Source: Chrysomallon squamiferum
Lineage: Eukaryota > Mollusca > Gastropoda > Neomphalida > Peltospiridae
Assembly: GCA_012295275.1 (NCBI GenBank)
Contig: CM022665.1
Coordinates: 14,539,976-14,603,975, forward strand
DNA length: 64,000 nucleotides
Reading direction: 5' to 3'
Shown piece after piece: positions 1-11,700 of the stretch (the first letter of the stretch is position 1; every line of letters begins with the position of its first letter). The position numbers and the translations under genes are program-made. The notes under the pieces were generated by a model, which did no database searches, was not told the DNA's origin, and worked only from the letters and a program-made list of their open reading frames with translations.

Positions 1-825
1 ATGCTATCATTACTCATAATACAGTAAATATAATGCTGTCACGAATGTTTTGGACACCAAATATTTATCACTTACAACTGCTGTGATGATGTCATGTGTG
101 ATGAGCTGAAAAGTGTATATATCTTTTAACAGTAGAAGAAACTGGCCTCCTCTATATGCAGTGACTTAGATTTTATTTTCATTTTTTTTATCTGAAGGAT
201 ATCTTTAAATGTGTTTCAGAAAAAATCCCTCAATGCAATCTTTAAAACATTCATTTCTATATTATGATGACTCAAGATGGGAAAGAAACTGTAGGGTTTT
301 ACTTAATTTTTGTTCTTAATTTATGATTATATGCTGTGACACTAATTATTTAGAACCATAATAAGAGAGATTGAAGCATGCAGCTGCCATGCTAAGAACT
401 ATTCATTTTCAATTAGCAGAAAGCAATTTTCATATGCACCTTCCTTTAGACAGGAAAGGAAATAGCATGGCCCCTGATAAACCAGTGGGCAAAACACTGG
501 CTGGGAGGAGAAATGGAAGCTTAAAATGAAATGACAAATATTATGCAGGCCAAGTTGTGCACTAATCAATGAAATTTTTTTAAAATATTAAGTTAATTAC
601 AACTTATTGGTTGTGTGTATCATATACAGAATTCATGCAGAAAAATTATCAAAGAAACCAGAAAATCTATCTATCTATCTTTCTATCTATGAATATTTTA
701 AAGACTCAAAGCTTATTTAAGTATATCACTAATTGTATTAGTACATGCCATTGACTTATTGTACAATTGGTCACAAATGTTTTTAATTATAATTATTATT
801 GTATCAAAACATTAGTTCAACTTAC
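1..825. other. Gene A intron 9, partial; no exon seen
   Basis: AT-rich sequence downstream of exon 9's donor. I looked on the minus strand for the helix-2 exon (about 115-118 bases, starting A then an N/M-rich loop) and did not find it, so intron 9 continues past base 1. Confidence 0.6.
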
Positions 826-976
826 CGGCTCTTCCTATTAATATAGAAGAATGCAAAGAAGAAAATAGTAAGTGCAATACCAAGAGATGACAGAATACAA
901 AAAACGATGTAAATAGGTAGTGATAATTTCTTATACTTCACAACAAAAACTGGGGAATCTAAAGGAACTCTGCCAT
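826..976 (-). CDS. Gene A exon 9: linker and transmembrane helix 1
   Basis: Starts DGRVPLDSP (the linker characteristic of GABA-B receptors) and carries one hydrophobic helix (LPIYIVFCILSSLGIALTIF) ending YINRKSR. 151 bases; acceptor TCAG, donor CG/GTAAG, phase 2. Confidence 0.92.
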
Positions 977-1006
977 CTGAATAGAAGAAAAAAAATAAAA
1001 AATAAA

Positions 1007-1049
<43 letters not shown>

Positions 1050-1054
1050 TTAAA

Positions 1055-1097
<43 letters not shown>

Positions 1098-1102
1098 TTA
1101 AA

Positions 1103-1140
<38 letters not shown>

Positions 1141-4100
1141 TAACAATAATAATAATTCAGCTAAAACCTATTTTGCTTGAAGCAGCAATGATTTATTTAA
1201 GGCTAAACGTTATTAAAAATCATTACGACTAAATTGGCTTGTTATTTGAGATGATGGTGCACAAACCAATTTGTTAGTGGATAGGATAATGTAATTGTTA
1301 GTTTGTTAGTGAATATTGTAAAGTAATGGTTTGTAAGTAAATATGTTAGAGTAATTACAGGTAAAGATGATAGTACAGTTGTTGGTGGAGATGATATCTA
1401 CACTGACTATATCAGTGGAATGATGGTGTATCTGTTAGTTTGTTGGTAGAGATGATAATGATTGTTTATTAGTGGATGTAAGTGTAATCACTAATTTGTT
1501 AGTATAAATAAAAGCATATCTGTCACTGGATAATATAGTGTAACTGTTAGTTTTGTAGTGAATATGACAATGTAACTGTTTGTTAGTGGATATGATAGTG
1601 TAAAAATTATTAGTGTTGGTTAAAGTTTAATTGTTAGTTTGTTAGTGGACATAAAGATATAATACCCTTTGTTTGTTAGTTAAGGATATGGTATAAAATA
1701 CATGAGACATCTCAACAGGTATGTTAGCATGAATAATTATTCAGAAGCATTCAGATGATGAAACAACAGTATAATTTAGCCCAAAACACATTACTCTGTG
1801 TTTGCTAATAATGTATGCAATAACAACTGACACAAATAGGTTAATTCTGTTCAGGATCACTAATTAAATCTTCTTTTGAAGTCATATAAATTAGCCTTGA
1901 CCTAAGATATTATATTATAAATCTTGCTGAGTAATGTTATCTGTGAAATGCAGGGGAAAGAAATGCAATATGAAGTATGAACAATACATTGAAATAGTTA
2001 CAAATGAGTTGTTCAAAATAACATGTTAAACATACCTTTCCAGATAATCGATTGTACGTTATCACTAACCCAGCTTAACCTTGCATTAGGATCTGTCTGG
2101 TCATATGTCCCAATCACAATGTGTCTACCATCTTCAGAGAAAGATAAAGCAGAAACAAAATAAAGAGGGTGAAAGGAGAGTCAGAGACAGCGATAGAAAC
2201 AAAGACACAGAGTGAGAGAGAGACAGAGAGAGAAAGAGAGTGGTGGGAACATAATGAACAAGATATCAAAGACATAGTGAGAAAGAAAGAAGCAAGAGAA
2301 AAGAAAGCATCTCATTATAGCAGCCATATGAACTGACAAACATACCTTTAAAAACTTCAATTTTAAACATATTTTGCCTGTCTCCACTTTTGTCAAACAC
2401 AACATGTCCACTTGCTCCATCAAAGTCTGTTCTCCTTACATATTCAAATAGTTTCCTCCCAATAAAAGTATTCGTATAAGTAAAATCTTCTATTTTGAGG
2501 TTTCCTCCTAACAACAGAGTTTGAAAGAGATATTATAAATATTTCAGAAAATAATATATATAATTATGGAAAATTCCAAGATGGTGAAAGTTGTATTTAT
2601 AGTCCTCACCCAGACATATACCAGTTTAATCTCTTTGATGTTAATTAGTGACAAAATTAATTAGAAACTAAAAGAAGATGTTTGTTCTTCTTGTGGGAAA
2701 TGTGTTAACTGCTTCAAAGATTAAAAAAAGAAGCTGAACCCTTTCAAGTGGAAAGAGAACAACTGCAAAAGTAGTGATGGCAACAGAAATACAATAAGTG
2801 TATGTTTACACACTTACATACATATATAAACTGTCTGCTTTTGAGAATGAATTTAAAAAAATAATAATTTAACCAAATTATAACTAATTAATAAATTACT
2901 GCTTTTCTTCATCATGATTCCATCAATATCTTGACAGTAACATTATTAAACTAATTAACAAAAGTATAACAAACCGTGATTCTTCAAATCAGCAATTGTT
3001 TTATTAATGGCTATAGCAGCAGTCCAAACAGAATCATAGGACATTAGACCAATCGATATACCAAATGACTGAAACTCTTCCATATTAAGCATGAACTGAA
3101 CTATTTCCTCTGTTCTGTAACCAGCCACTGTATGTCTGCTGATGTTTGGCAACCAGTATTCATCCACAGAGATGTACCCATTTATGACCTTCAGAAGCTG
3201 ATCTGGTGTGCAAGGTATTGACGGGTCTGTCAAGGACCACCAGTTTGTGCTGTACCAGTTACATAAAATCCACACAATGTTTGGTCCATAGAGATTGATT
3301 TTGTAAGCCTGTAAATTACAAATAAACAAAAATAACTAAAGGCCAGACACACATGAATGAACGTTATTTGAGAAGACATAACAATTGGTACAGTGCTCTT
3401 TTACTGTAGTATACATGCATGCTTATCACTGCTGGATGTTCTCATATCTGACACTACAGTTCACTAAACCTTGGAGTTCCCCTGATTGCTGTTCGATACA
3501 ATATATGACATGTATCTGTATAACCACAGGAAATGAATAAGGAAATCTAGAAAGAACCAGAAGTTGTTAACTGACTGTTCTGCCGGTAGCCATGCTGCAT
3601 ACACATTTTCCAACAAAATACTGTTTTACTAGAAACACTGGTGCAAGCAAAATGAAGAACCAAAATACATTTTTCTCAGACTTTTATTGACTTACAAACA
3701 TTTTCCTGAAATCTAAGACTTCTAAAACACTTAATTTTTAAGAAGCTGTGGGTTTTCTTTTGACAGCTGAAATGTAATAAATCTTACCTCACAGAGAACC
3801 TTACGAGCAACATCTTCATAAAAATATCCAACTATAATCCGTGAATTTAGTTCCTAAAAGTAATATTTAATAATTGGTTTGATAAACAATATTTCTGTAC
3901 AGATTCAGAATAAACCATATGTTATTCTTTTGTTTACTGTTACATTTTTGTGTATGTCTTTTGTTTATTAACATTATCATTATTATTATTATTATTATAT
4001 CTTTATGTATGTCTTTTATAATTGTGCGCACATCAGTTACTGGAAAAACAATGTTCTCTGGATTAAACCATGCTTATTCTAAGCCTTTGTTTTACCCCCA

Positions 4101-4583
4101 CCCACAACAGACACACACAACCTGCTGTTTATTACTTAAAGAAAAAACTAAAATCATGACTGAATACACAGTAAATGACATTAAAATTTTAGTAATGAAA
4201 GTAAAGATATTGATTTGTAAAATCTATCATAAACAACAAAAACATTAACAATAATAATGAAACACTGACAACATGCTTGATGTATAAAAATTATTATTAT
4301 ATATTTACCATTACTATTTTGTTTTTCTGTTATTCTTTTCTTTCAAATTTCTTGATGTTGGTATACAAACTCACTAAATAATTTATATGAAAAGAAAAAA
4401 GAATGACATAAATGTGTGTATCAAATACCTTCAACTGTGCAACTGGAGATGAAACATCGTCACCAGAAACAATAGTAGAAGCAAGATTCTCCATGTTTTC
4501 TTCATCTAGTAAACTGAGAACTTTACGATTTGTCTGATGACCCAAATTACAACAAAGTAATTAATTAAAAAATAATAACAATG

Positions 4584-4621
<38 letters not shown>

Positions 4622-7600
4622 TAACAATAAATAAATAAATTACTTAATTAAAATAAATATATATATATGCTAATTAATTAATTTTAATAAAAATTTATAT
4701 TAATTAATTAATTTAATTAATAATAAACTTCATACTAAAGGGTTTCGACTTTTCTGGGTTTTTTGTTTAATTTTTTTGTTATTTTTGTCATTTGTTTTTG
4801 TTTTGTTTTTTTGCTTTTTTCTCTCTCTGAAACATTTCACAGTGAAACTGCAAATAAAAAAAGCAAAAATATTTGACAGTAAAATTTTGTCCAGTATTAT
4901 TATCCCTTCCAGTATTAATAACATCATGAACTATAATAATTTTCTTTTTCCTAATCCACTGTTCTTTTAAAATTAGAATTAGTGACATATTAATGAAGAA
5001 AAAAAATATATATATATATATTCTGTGAACAATGTAGTAACTATATCAACAGCAGCTGAACAGTAGTGATAGTAGTACTATTTTAATTTAATTACTGATT
5101 TGCAGGCCAATTTTACCTCTGCGAAAAGCAGTACTGGTTGGTGTATGGTTGAGATTTTAGTCCACTTAAAATACTTAAAGATTTCTATCAGTACAACAAT
5201 GCTATGAGTCTCTGGTGGTGTGGTTCTGAAGAACCATTTGTATTTGTCTTTGTTGGACAAGACCGGAGATGATGAAACATGTGAAATCTGTAAGAAAAAA
5301 AATAAATATAATATATCTATGGGACTGATTTCTTTTCCATGGCAAGTTCTCCTTTTCCCCTTTCAAGTACTTGTTATTACAGCTTGATAAAAAGAAAAGA
5401 AATAAAATTAGAAAAAATTGATTTATATGTTAATAATTTCTGCTTGTTGCCTGAAATTATCAGATTTTAATTTTTTTTAATTAATTTAACAAAATTAAAA
5501 AATAAAAACCTAGCAACAAAACCTTTCTCTTTTTTTTACTTTTTTTATATCTGAATATCAAACAAAAATATTATGGTCAAAATCTGTTTAAAAACTGAAC
5601 AAAATCCACCTCGTAGAATAACATTAATTCTTCTGAAAGCTAGCATGTCTACATTTTGGGTTTTTAGGCTAGTTTTGCAGATTCAACAACATGTTTTATT
5701 TTAATTTACTGTTATTATTATTTTTAATATCATTATCATTATTTTAATAAATTTATTTATTATGATTCTCGGAGAATGGGCTTAGTCACATGCAAGTGGC
5801 TATTCCTGATCAATTATGGTAATAATGGAGAATTTCTTTTTATGGCTAATATATATTCATTGTTAATGCTAAAAGATTAAATGATCACATACTTTAAACT
5901 ACCTGTAATGAAGTGTTGTGTGATGTGTGAGATTTGATTATATAACTATTAGATCTCAAGTAAAATTACCAATGTACAAGAAGGTGTTTATGAAAGGTGC
6001 ACACAAAAGATACATTCCTTGCAAAGACCAGTCTTCATGCCATAATGGTTGTGTGATGATTTCATGGCATGGAAATACTTACAAAAACCAGACTTCATGG
6101 TATAACAGTACTCTGTAGACTTCATGACAAGGAGATACTTACAAAACCAGTATTCATGGTATAATGGTTATGTAAAGACTTCATGGCATGGGGATATTAA
6201 GATCAGATCTCAAAACCAGTTATGTCAAAACCAAACAAAGATCACTAACTTTTAATGATGACGATGATGATGATAATGATGATGATAATATTAATAATAA
6301 TAAAGTATTATTATAACAACAGTGATAATGTGATTATGATGATATGATATGATAATAGCAACAATGACAACAACATACCTGTACAAGATTCCACCGGTAA
6401 CTAACCAAGGCAGTGGCCTCTGAAACTACAGAACATGCTGCACCCAGCACCATAATTTTTGTTGGTTTCTTATAAAGTTGATAATACAGCATATCCAGAC
6501 CTGTGCCTCCATCACACTTAAACAATAAATAAAAATAAATAAATTAAAAAAAACAGCTTGAATATAGCCTGTCCAAAAAAATTCTTAAAGATTAAATCAA
6601 AAATAAATAAATAAATAAATAAACAAACACTGTGAGATGCCTCTAAATGTTTTCCACAATCTTGTGATATACATAACAATTAACTCAGTGTTTAAACCCT
6701 CTAAACACTGGGCAAACAGTTCAGTTCTAATGTGTCAATTTAATGTAACCAGAGAATCAAATCAATACTAATCAATAAAATCATTTCAACCAGTTGAGAA
6801 AGATGAATGCATCTGTTAGTCCTGTCCCATTTGGCTGAATTCCCAACTGGTCAAAAAATAAGTAAACACTTATTACCCAAGTAGTTAATGAATTGGATAT
6901 CACTGGTCAACTTTTGAAGCTGTAGTGACATGAATTAATGATTTTTTTTAAATGTTGAAACATGTTTTGCTTTTTGTATAGTGCTCTTTCTTTCAGAAAA
7001 ACTCTGACAACTTTTTATATTCATGCTATGAACCTAATGGCTACAGAGTATCTTTTATGCCAATCAGCACTTCGTTTTTGAATTATTGTTAGTTTTTGGT
7101 GTTCAGTATCTCCTTTTTATAACATGTTCTTATTATTATCTGCTCCATTCACTATTAATGCTCTTAATTCTTCATTTTGCCATATGTCATTCATTTGTTT
7201 CACTGCTAATTCTGTCATGAAAACATTTTTTTCTTATGGGCTCTTAATCTGGAACAGTTCATTATAATGACTGGGGTAACAACTTGTGTATAAGTAAGAC
7301 TACTGAACCATATATGATGTTTTAGCAGTTCAACCATGTGAGAATTCTGTTGGCTGCATGTGCAGCCATTGTTAAGCAAAGACCAAAATGTAGACTGATT
7401 TAGCAATTGACAATTTTGGATTTGCTGATATATTTTTTGCTTTAAATTATTCACATGTAAATGTTTATTTTTATAATGCTCATATAAATGCACAATGCTT
7501 TCAAAAATTAACTCTTGTTTTGTCACTTTATCAGTTTCTCTGTTTAGTTGAAAAAGAAGGTATTTCCATCATTGCAAAACTACACACATCTTTTGAACAG

Positions 7601-8007
7601 CCATTTTACTTGGTCCAGTAGATGTCTGGTTTGGAAGGGTTGAACTATTCATTTAATACATATTTTAGACAGAATCAGGCTGAAAAAGGAAGAGGAAAGA
7701 AAGGTTCAGAAAGAGGAAAAGCATGACATTATTTAAGTTATAATAATGTATATTTCAAAAGATAATAGTGTGTACATTAACATACACTGGTATTATTCCA
7801 AAGTATTTTCATGTTATAACCATCCAGGAAGTTCTCTTTCTCACTGATATGTTTCAATGCTAGATTCATAGCTGCCACTATAGAATAACCACCAGTCCAG
7901 CTCCCTTCAAATGGTGCAAGTCCTATCAAATAAAGATCCTGAACACACACTACACATGATATCGATGTCAAAGTTAATATGTGTATGAACAGTGATGTTT
8001 TCTGCAT
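826..8007 (-). CDS. Gene A: GABA-B-receptor-like class C GPCR, exons 1-9 (3' part outside window)
   Basis: Predicted plasma-membrane receptor of the GABA-B family. Nine exons are visible: 7786-8007, 6379-6516, 5117-5287, 4429-4533, 3788-3853, 2975-3308, 2346-2507, 2036-2131 and 826-976. They encode about 481 residues: signal peptide (about 1-22), the whole Venus-flytrap ligand domain and the first membrane helix. Exons for helices 2-7 and the tail lie beyond base 1; bases 1-825 hold no exon I can see. Contact residues known from GABA-B1 appear kept: W after FEGS, S in the ACSVVSE stretch, SSSP at the start of exon 3, and Y in GYFYEDVARK. The WYSTNWW motif in exon 6 resembles GABA-B2. By residue content it is the array's most canonical ligand domain together with D. 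Family assignment is firm; the ligand is inferred. All splice sites read are GT-AG. Confidence 0.92.
1010..1137. repeat. (AAT)n microsatellite in gene A intron 8
   Basis: Three runs of AAT separated by AATTAAAA, about 125 bases, lying 35 bases upstream (in transcript sense) of the exon 9 acceptor. It gives long asparagine or leucine reading frames that are not genes. Confidence 0.95.
1255..1690. repeat. Degenerate tandem repeat, GTTAGTTTGTTAGTGGATAT-like
   Basis: About ten diverged copies of a unit around GTTAGTTTGTTAGTGGATAT with GATAGTGTAA, unit roughly 40 bases, in gene A intron 8. Confidence 0.7.
2036..2131 (-). CDS. Gene A exon 8: end of ligand domain
   Basis: Encodes GRHIVIGTYDQTDPNARLSW and ends IIWK, the last strand of the ligand domain before the linker. 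96 bases, phase 1 at both ends; acceptor GAAG, donor GTATG. Confidence 0.9.
2346..2507 (-). CDS. Gene A exon 7: second lobe, SGHVVFD motif
   Basis: Encodes GGNLKIEDFTYTNTFIGRKL and TDFDGASGHVVFDKSGDR, the strand-turn element (F-x-G-x-S/T-G-x-v-x-F) shared by class C ligand domains. 162 bases, phase 1 at both ends, as in B, C and D. Confidence 0.93.
2975..3308 (-). CDS. Gene A exon 6: second lobe of the ligand domain
   Basis: Opens AYKINLYGPNIVWILCNWYS, then NWW, and ends SYDSVWTAAIAINKTIADL. This is the standard GABA-B core with an N-glycosylation sequon (NKT). 334 bases, enters in phase 0 and leaves in phase 1 (donor GTTTG). Confidence 0.94.
3788..3853 (-). CDS. Gene A exon 5: FYEDVARKVLCE micro-exon
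   Basis: A 66-base exon (ELNSRIIVGYFYEDVARKVL, then CE). The YE-x-x-AR-K-x-CE motif is a GABA-B1 signature; the tyrosine aligns with Y250 (mature numbering), a GABA contact. Acceptor TTAG, donor GTAAG. Too short for a stand-alone open frame; found from splice sites and homology to the other copies. Confidence 0.92.
4429..4533 (-). CDS. Gene A exon 4: ligand domain, inter-lobe helix
   Basis: It encodes TNRKVLSLLDEENMENLAS through VAQLK, matching the helix and strand after the first domain crossing in GABA-B receptors. 105 bases, phase 0, acceptor TCAG, donor GTATTT. Confidence 0.9.
5117..5287 (-). CDS. Gene A exon 3: ligand domain hinge, SSSP motif
   Basis: It starts ISHVSSSPVLSNKDKYKWFF and ends LLFAE. 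The SSSP segment aligns with the second serine contact of GABA-B1. 171 bases, phase 0; acceptor ACAG, donor GTAAAA. The exon is 171 bases in C and D but 172 in B. Confidence 0.93.
6020..6215. repeat. Minisatellite of about 65 bases, three copies
   Basis: Three diverged copies of a unit containing CTTCATGGTATAATGG, CTTCATGGCATGG and GATACTTACAAAACCAG in gene A intron 2. Confidence 0.75.
6379..6516 (-). CDS. Gene A exon 2: ligand domain, first lobe
   Basis: It begins with Cys (CDGGTGLDMLYYQLY) and continues through VLGAACSVVSEATALVSYRWNL. The serine after ACS aligns with the GABA-contacting serine of GABA-B1 (S130 in mature numbering, from memory). 138 bases, phase 0 at both ends, acceptor TAAG, donor GTATG. 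Length is identical in genes B and C. Confidence 0.93.
7786..8007 (-). CDS. Gene A exon 1: signal peptide and start of ligand domain
   Basis: The start codon is at 8005-8007, and a hydrophobic signal peptide of about 22 residues is followed by DLYLIGLAPFEGSWTGG. That is the first strand and glycine loop of GABA-B ligand domains, and it ends in WNNTS. The acceptor AG lies immediately before the ATG, so an upstream untranslated exon is expected. Donor GTATG; phase 0; 222 bases. Confidence 0.9.
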
Positions 8008-8070
8008 CTGAAATTTTTAAAATTATAATAAAAATAAAAGAAAAACAGAATTTGAGTGTATGTGTGTGTA

Positions 8071-8101
<31 letters not shown>

Positions 8102-8702
8102 ATTATTATTATTTGAAAAAAATTTAAAAATTTAAAAATAAAAATTAAAATGTTTACTGTGAAAATGAGAATTAAAAGCAAGAGATATATATACATATGG
8201 TAAATGAGGTAAGAAAAGGGTGCTTTTCAACTGCACAAAAATAAGGCTTCAGAATTGGCTACCTGGAATTTTAAGTGACTCAAGGTCAAGTTTTAAAGAC
8301 TAACACCAAAATTACCTTCTGTGCTTGTTTCATATTTCTGTCACCTATTCAAAAATATTTTAAAAAATGTTTTGACCTATAAGACTACATTTAAGTGATC
8401 ATTTTTGCATTACAGCTTGACTTCAGTATTAGCTAGACTTACCATTAAAGCAGTTATTTACCAAAAATGTGTTTTAGTTTGCCTGTATTTCAAAATGTAC
8501 AGAAATACCTGTCAACATAATATTAACTTCAGGTGGCATTCAGAACCTGGCTTAAAATGTAAAGAGGAATAAATAATATAAAATCCTGTACAATCCCTCC
8601 TGACATAAAAACACCACTTCTAATATTTATACAAGTATAATAGTTTTGTCAAGTTTGGAGTTGGTTGAACGTTTTATTATATTGTATTACTGCAAAGTAT
8701 AT

Positions 8703-8726
8703 TATTTATAAAAACAAACAAACAAA

Positions 8727-8763
<37 letters not shown>
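8703..8763. repeat. A-rich tract ending in a long A-run
   Basis: AAAACAAACAAACAAAC followed by more than 30 A and then AAAG repeats. It could be a retroposon tail on the plus strand, but no body with promoter boxes is recognisable before it. Confidence 0.8.
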
Positions 8764-8765
<2 letters not shown>

Positions 8766-9280
8766 AAGAAAGAAAAGTAAAATAAGGAATCTGAAACTGA
8801 TAAATATGTTAAGATTTGAAGCTCATCATTCATTCCTTTGACAGCCGTGTGAATAACACAAAACAAAGGTGGTGCTAAACTGTTAGATGATGGCCAAAAG
8901 TAAGTTGATGACCACCATCCAGAGATACTTCCATCCTCTGAGCTTTTACCTTGCAAATATTCAATGACTCGCGCTGGAACATTCAGACTGGTTTCCACAC
9001 ATCTATTCGGAACCAATGTGGTGAACCACTGAAATAATGTGTTCTTCTTGCGACATCAAACTACAAATCAAGTTACGAAATTACATGTTGCTCATAACAT
9101 ATTTTGTTCCGATTTTTCTTACCGGTTATAAGGATAGCGAATTATTGTAACTATTGTTTTTAAACTCTTCTTGGTAAAAATATTGAACCATACTCGGTCT
9201 TCGAAAATATGGTTTGCTAATTTCGTTCTTTAAACAAATATTCAGGAAGTAAACGTTTACATTGATCAATCTATCAATAT

Positions 9281-9296
9281 ACGTCACATGACGTCA
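9281..9296. promoter_or_regulatory. Palindromic CRE-like site upstream of gene A
   Basis: ACGTCACATGACGTCA: a full TGACGTCA palindrome with an extra half site 8 bases away, about 1.28 kb upstream of the gene A start codon. CREB/ATF proteins bind this motif in animals; function here is inference. Confidence 0.35.
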
Positions 9297-9371
9297 TATA
9301 GTTACAATTCAATGAACTTCAAAAGTGTAACATGTTGCTGAGATTCAAAACCAGCCTTATGAGAAAAAGAC

Positions 9372-9412
<41 letters not shown>

Positions 9413-10144
9413 GAAAGTACGAAAGAAAGAAAGAAAAAATAACACATATGCTTTGATATCAAATAGTACCAATAATCTTCACCGCGTCACTGAACATTTA
9501 CATATCAAGTTTACATATTCTTCTGGTTATTATTAATAAATATTAATTTGTTAGGTATTTTTAATTTTTTTATTATGGTGATTATTATTTTTTTCATTGA
9601 CACAGGTAATCATTTAATGTAATAATTCTATATATGTATATAAAAAAAAAAATAATAATAATTGTAAAAATAAATAAAATTAATTTAAAAAGTATCATGA
9701 AAAAAAATATCATATTCCATTCTACAAAATATTTAAAATGGGGACGAAGAAGGATGAAGTTAGACCATACACTATCTGTTACACATCCGTTTTATATAAT
9801 ATGTGTTTCAGTGGACGAAGCATTTAAATTCGTATTATACAGGGAATTTCTGGAAAATTCAGCCAGTCTCCTGGTTCGGGAAATAACGGCCAATTCTCGA
9901 ATGACTTTTCCGAACTATGACATCAGCGGAACACTAAATCAGGAAGGAAAAAAACAAACAAAAACAACAACAACAAACAAACAAATTATACAAAAAGAAT
10001 GGATTTCACAACGGTTAATTCGACAAATTGCGTATATTAAATTATATAGCCTCATGGGATCTTTTTTTCGATCCTTCGCTTTATATTTCTTCCATAAGGA
10101 TTACAATTCGTCTTTATTTTATATTTATTTATTTATTGTTTTAT

Positions 10145-10225
10145 TTATTATTGGAGAAGTGCTAACTCAATATTTATTTATTTATTTATTTATTTATTAT
10201 TGGAGAAGTGCTAACTCAATATTTA
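10145..10225. repeat. Tandem duplication, period about 49
   Basis: TTATTGGAGAAGTGCTAACT followed by CAATATTTATT occurs twice, 49 bases apart, in the A/B spacer, flanked by ATTT and ATT runs. Confidence 0.85.
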
Positions 10226-10227
10226 TT

Positions 10228-10284
<57 letters not shown>

Positions 10285-11559
10285 TTGGTTCTTGTTGTCA
10301 AATGAAGATGTATTCAATACCAATTAAAAGAAAACCGATACCAAATGTAAAAATAAAAAACTTTTTGAAGATACCAATAATAGTGTAAAAGATGGACATT
10401 TCAAAGTTTCCAAGAATCCATTTTCTCTGTATCGGTATTTTGACGTTGTTTATTTTTTTTTAAATTATATTTATTTATTTTTGTTCTTTGTTTGTTTGTT
10501 GTTGGTTTTTTTGTGTTTTGTTTATTTCTTTGTGTTTTTTTTTTTTTTTTTTAAATCAACCTTAAGTCACCAAAAACTTATTATCAAATTTGCATTATCT
10601 ATTCAATAAAATGCTCTTTTTATGAAGACCGTAATAAAGGTAGACATACTGAGTTTAAAATTATATTTCAGGCCTGTTTCAAGTGTTAGATAAACGAGAT
10701 CATTCCTATGTAAGAGTTCGTGAATAGGTAATTTTTCTGTTATTTTTATTTACTTCTAAGACGAAGATAGAGTTGTCGTTTCTGAAGGGTTAGTTTTCAA
10801 GAATCAGGTACTATCGCTTCACTTCAAATGGTTATTAAACAATAAATACGGGGGTTATTTGTAAAATACAAGGCAGAATCTGAAAGAAGATAGGTCATAA
10901 GTGTTCCATTTAAACAATCTATTCAGCGTAATCGACCGTTTTTGTTTATTACAATTTTCTTTGTTCTAATATTCAGTTGTCGTTTTTACCTATTTGAAGT
11001 ATTTCGCTTTGTTTTCGGATTTTCAGTTGCATCTTTTATCATTCTACTTTAAAACATACAGTAAATCGGCTTAACATTTTTAGGTTGGGAATTCGCTAAT
11101 GCTGAAAAAAGAAAAACAAGGAGCTAGCACCCCTAGCGGCCGTTAGCATTGCTATACATTGTTGTTGTCGATGTTTTACTCAAACAAGTTTCATTATGCT
11201 TCCCTAAAGTGCTTATAACGATTTCATTTCGTTTTCTTCTTCTTTTTTTTAAAAATTCTATTTTGATAACATCACTGTTTTGCTAAACCGTATACACTGC
11301 CTGCTAAATTTTTTTTTTTTTTTTTTTTTTTTTTCCATTTCTCGATACCGCAGAAGCAGAAGCAGAATGTGACCGTAAAAATACACACCCTAATTTACAT
11401 TTAGGAAACAAAAACTTACCATTACAAAATCTTCTCAGTCTCAAAGTATTTCTTTACTGTTCTGGTCATTTTATCTACAAACAGCTGGAAAGTCGTAAAT
11501 TATAGCCAGTTTTCTAAATTATACTTTGTTATTGAATATTAGAATATATATAGTGTATA

Positions 11560-11700
11560 CAGTGGTACCTTGACTTACGAGTTTAATTTGTTCCGTGACC
11601 GAGCTTGTATCTCAATTTGCTCCTATATCAAATCAGTTTTCCCAACTGAAATTAATTGAAATACCATTAATCTGTTCTAGGCCCCCCACCAAAAACCACC
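11560..11700. mobile_element. Terminal fragment of a DNA transposon (mariner-like MITE?)
   Basis: Begins CAGTGGTACCTTGACTTACG directly after a TA dinucleotide and continues with GAGTTTAATTTGTTCC and AATTAATTGAAATACCATTAA, text typical of widespread short inverted-repeat elements in animals. The matching right end was not found, so this is a broken or diverged copy. Family assignment is from memory. Confidence 0.5.

Larger units (their letters stand above)
977..7785. other. Gene A introns 1-8
   Basis: Introns lie at 6517-7785, 5288-6378, 4534-5116, 3854-4428, 3309-3787, 2508-2974, 2132-2345 and 977-2035. They are AT-rich with microsatellites (ATT arrays near 4584-4622, AT and TTAATT near 4660-4740) and two degenerate tandem arrays listed separately. 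No further exon, RNA gene or intact mobile element is evident. Confidence 0.6.

Noticed and set aside
920-1180. Asparagine-rich open frame
   Set aside because: Translation of an (AAT)n microsatellite next to gene A exon 9; the true exon is on the other strand.
8702-9016. Minus-strand open frame of 104 codons upstream of gene A
   Set aside because: About a third is a translated A/T run; the rest is non-repetitive but matches no family I know and lacks conserved counterparts upstream of B or C. It may be leader-exon sequence.
9634-10305. Plus-strand open frame of 223 codons in the A/B spacer
   Set aside because: Most of it is translated low-complexity AT repeats (Lys/Ile and Leu/Tyr/Phe runs); the short normal-looking middle part has no recognisable domain or splice context.
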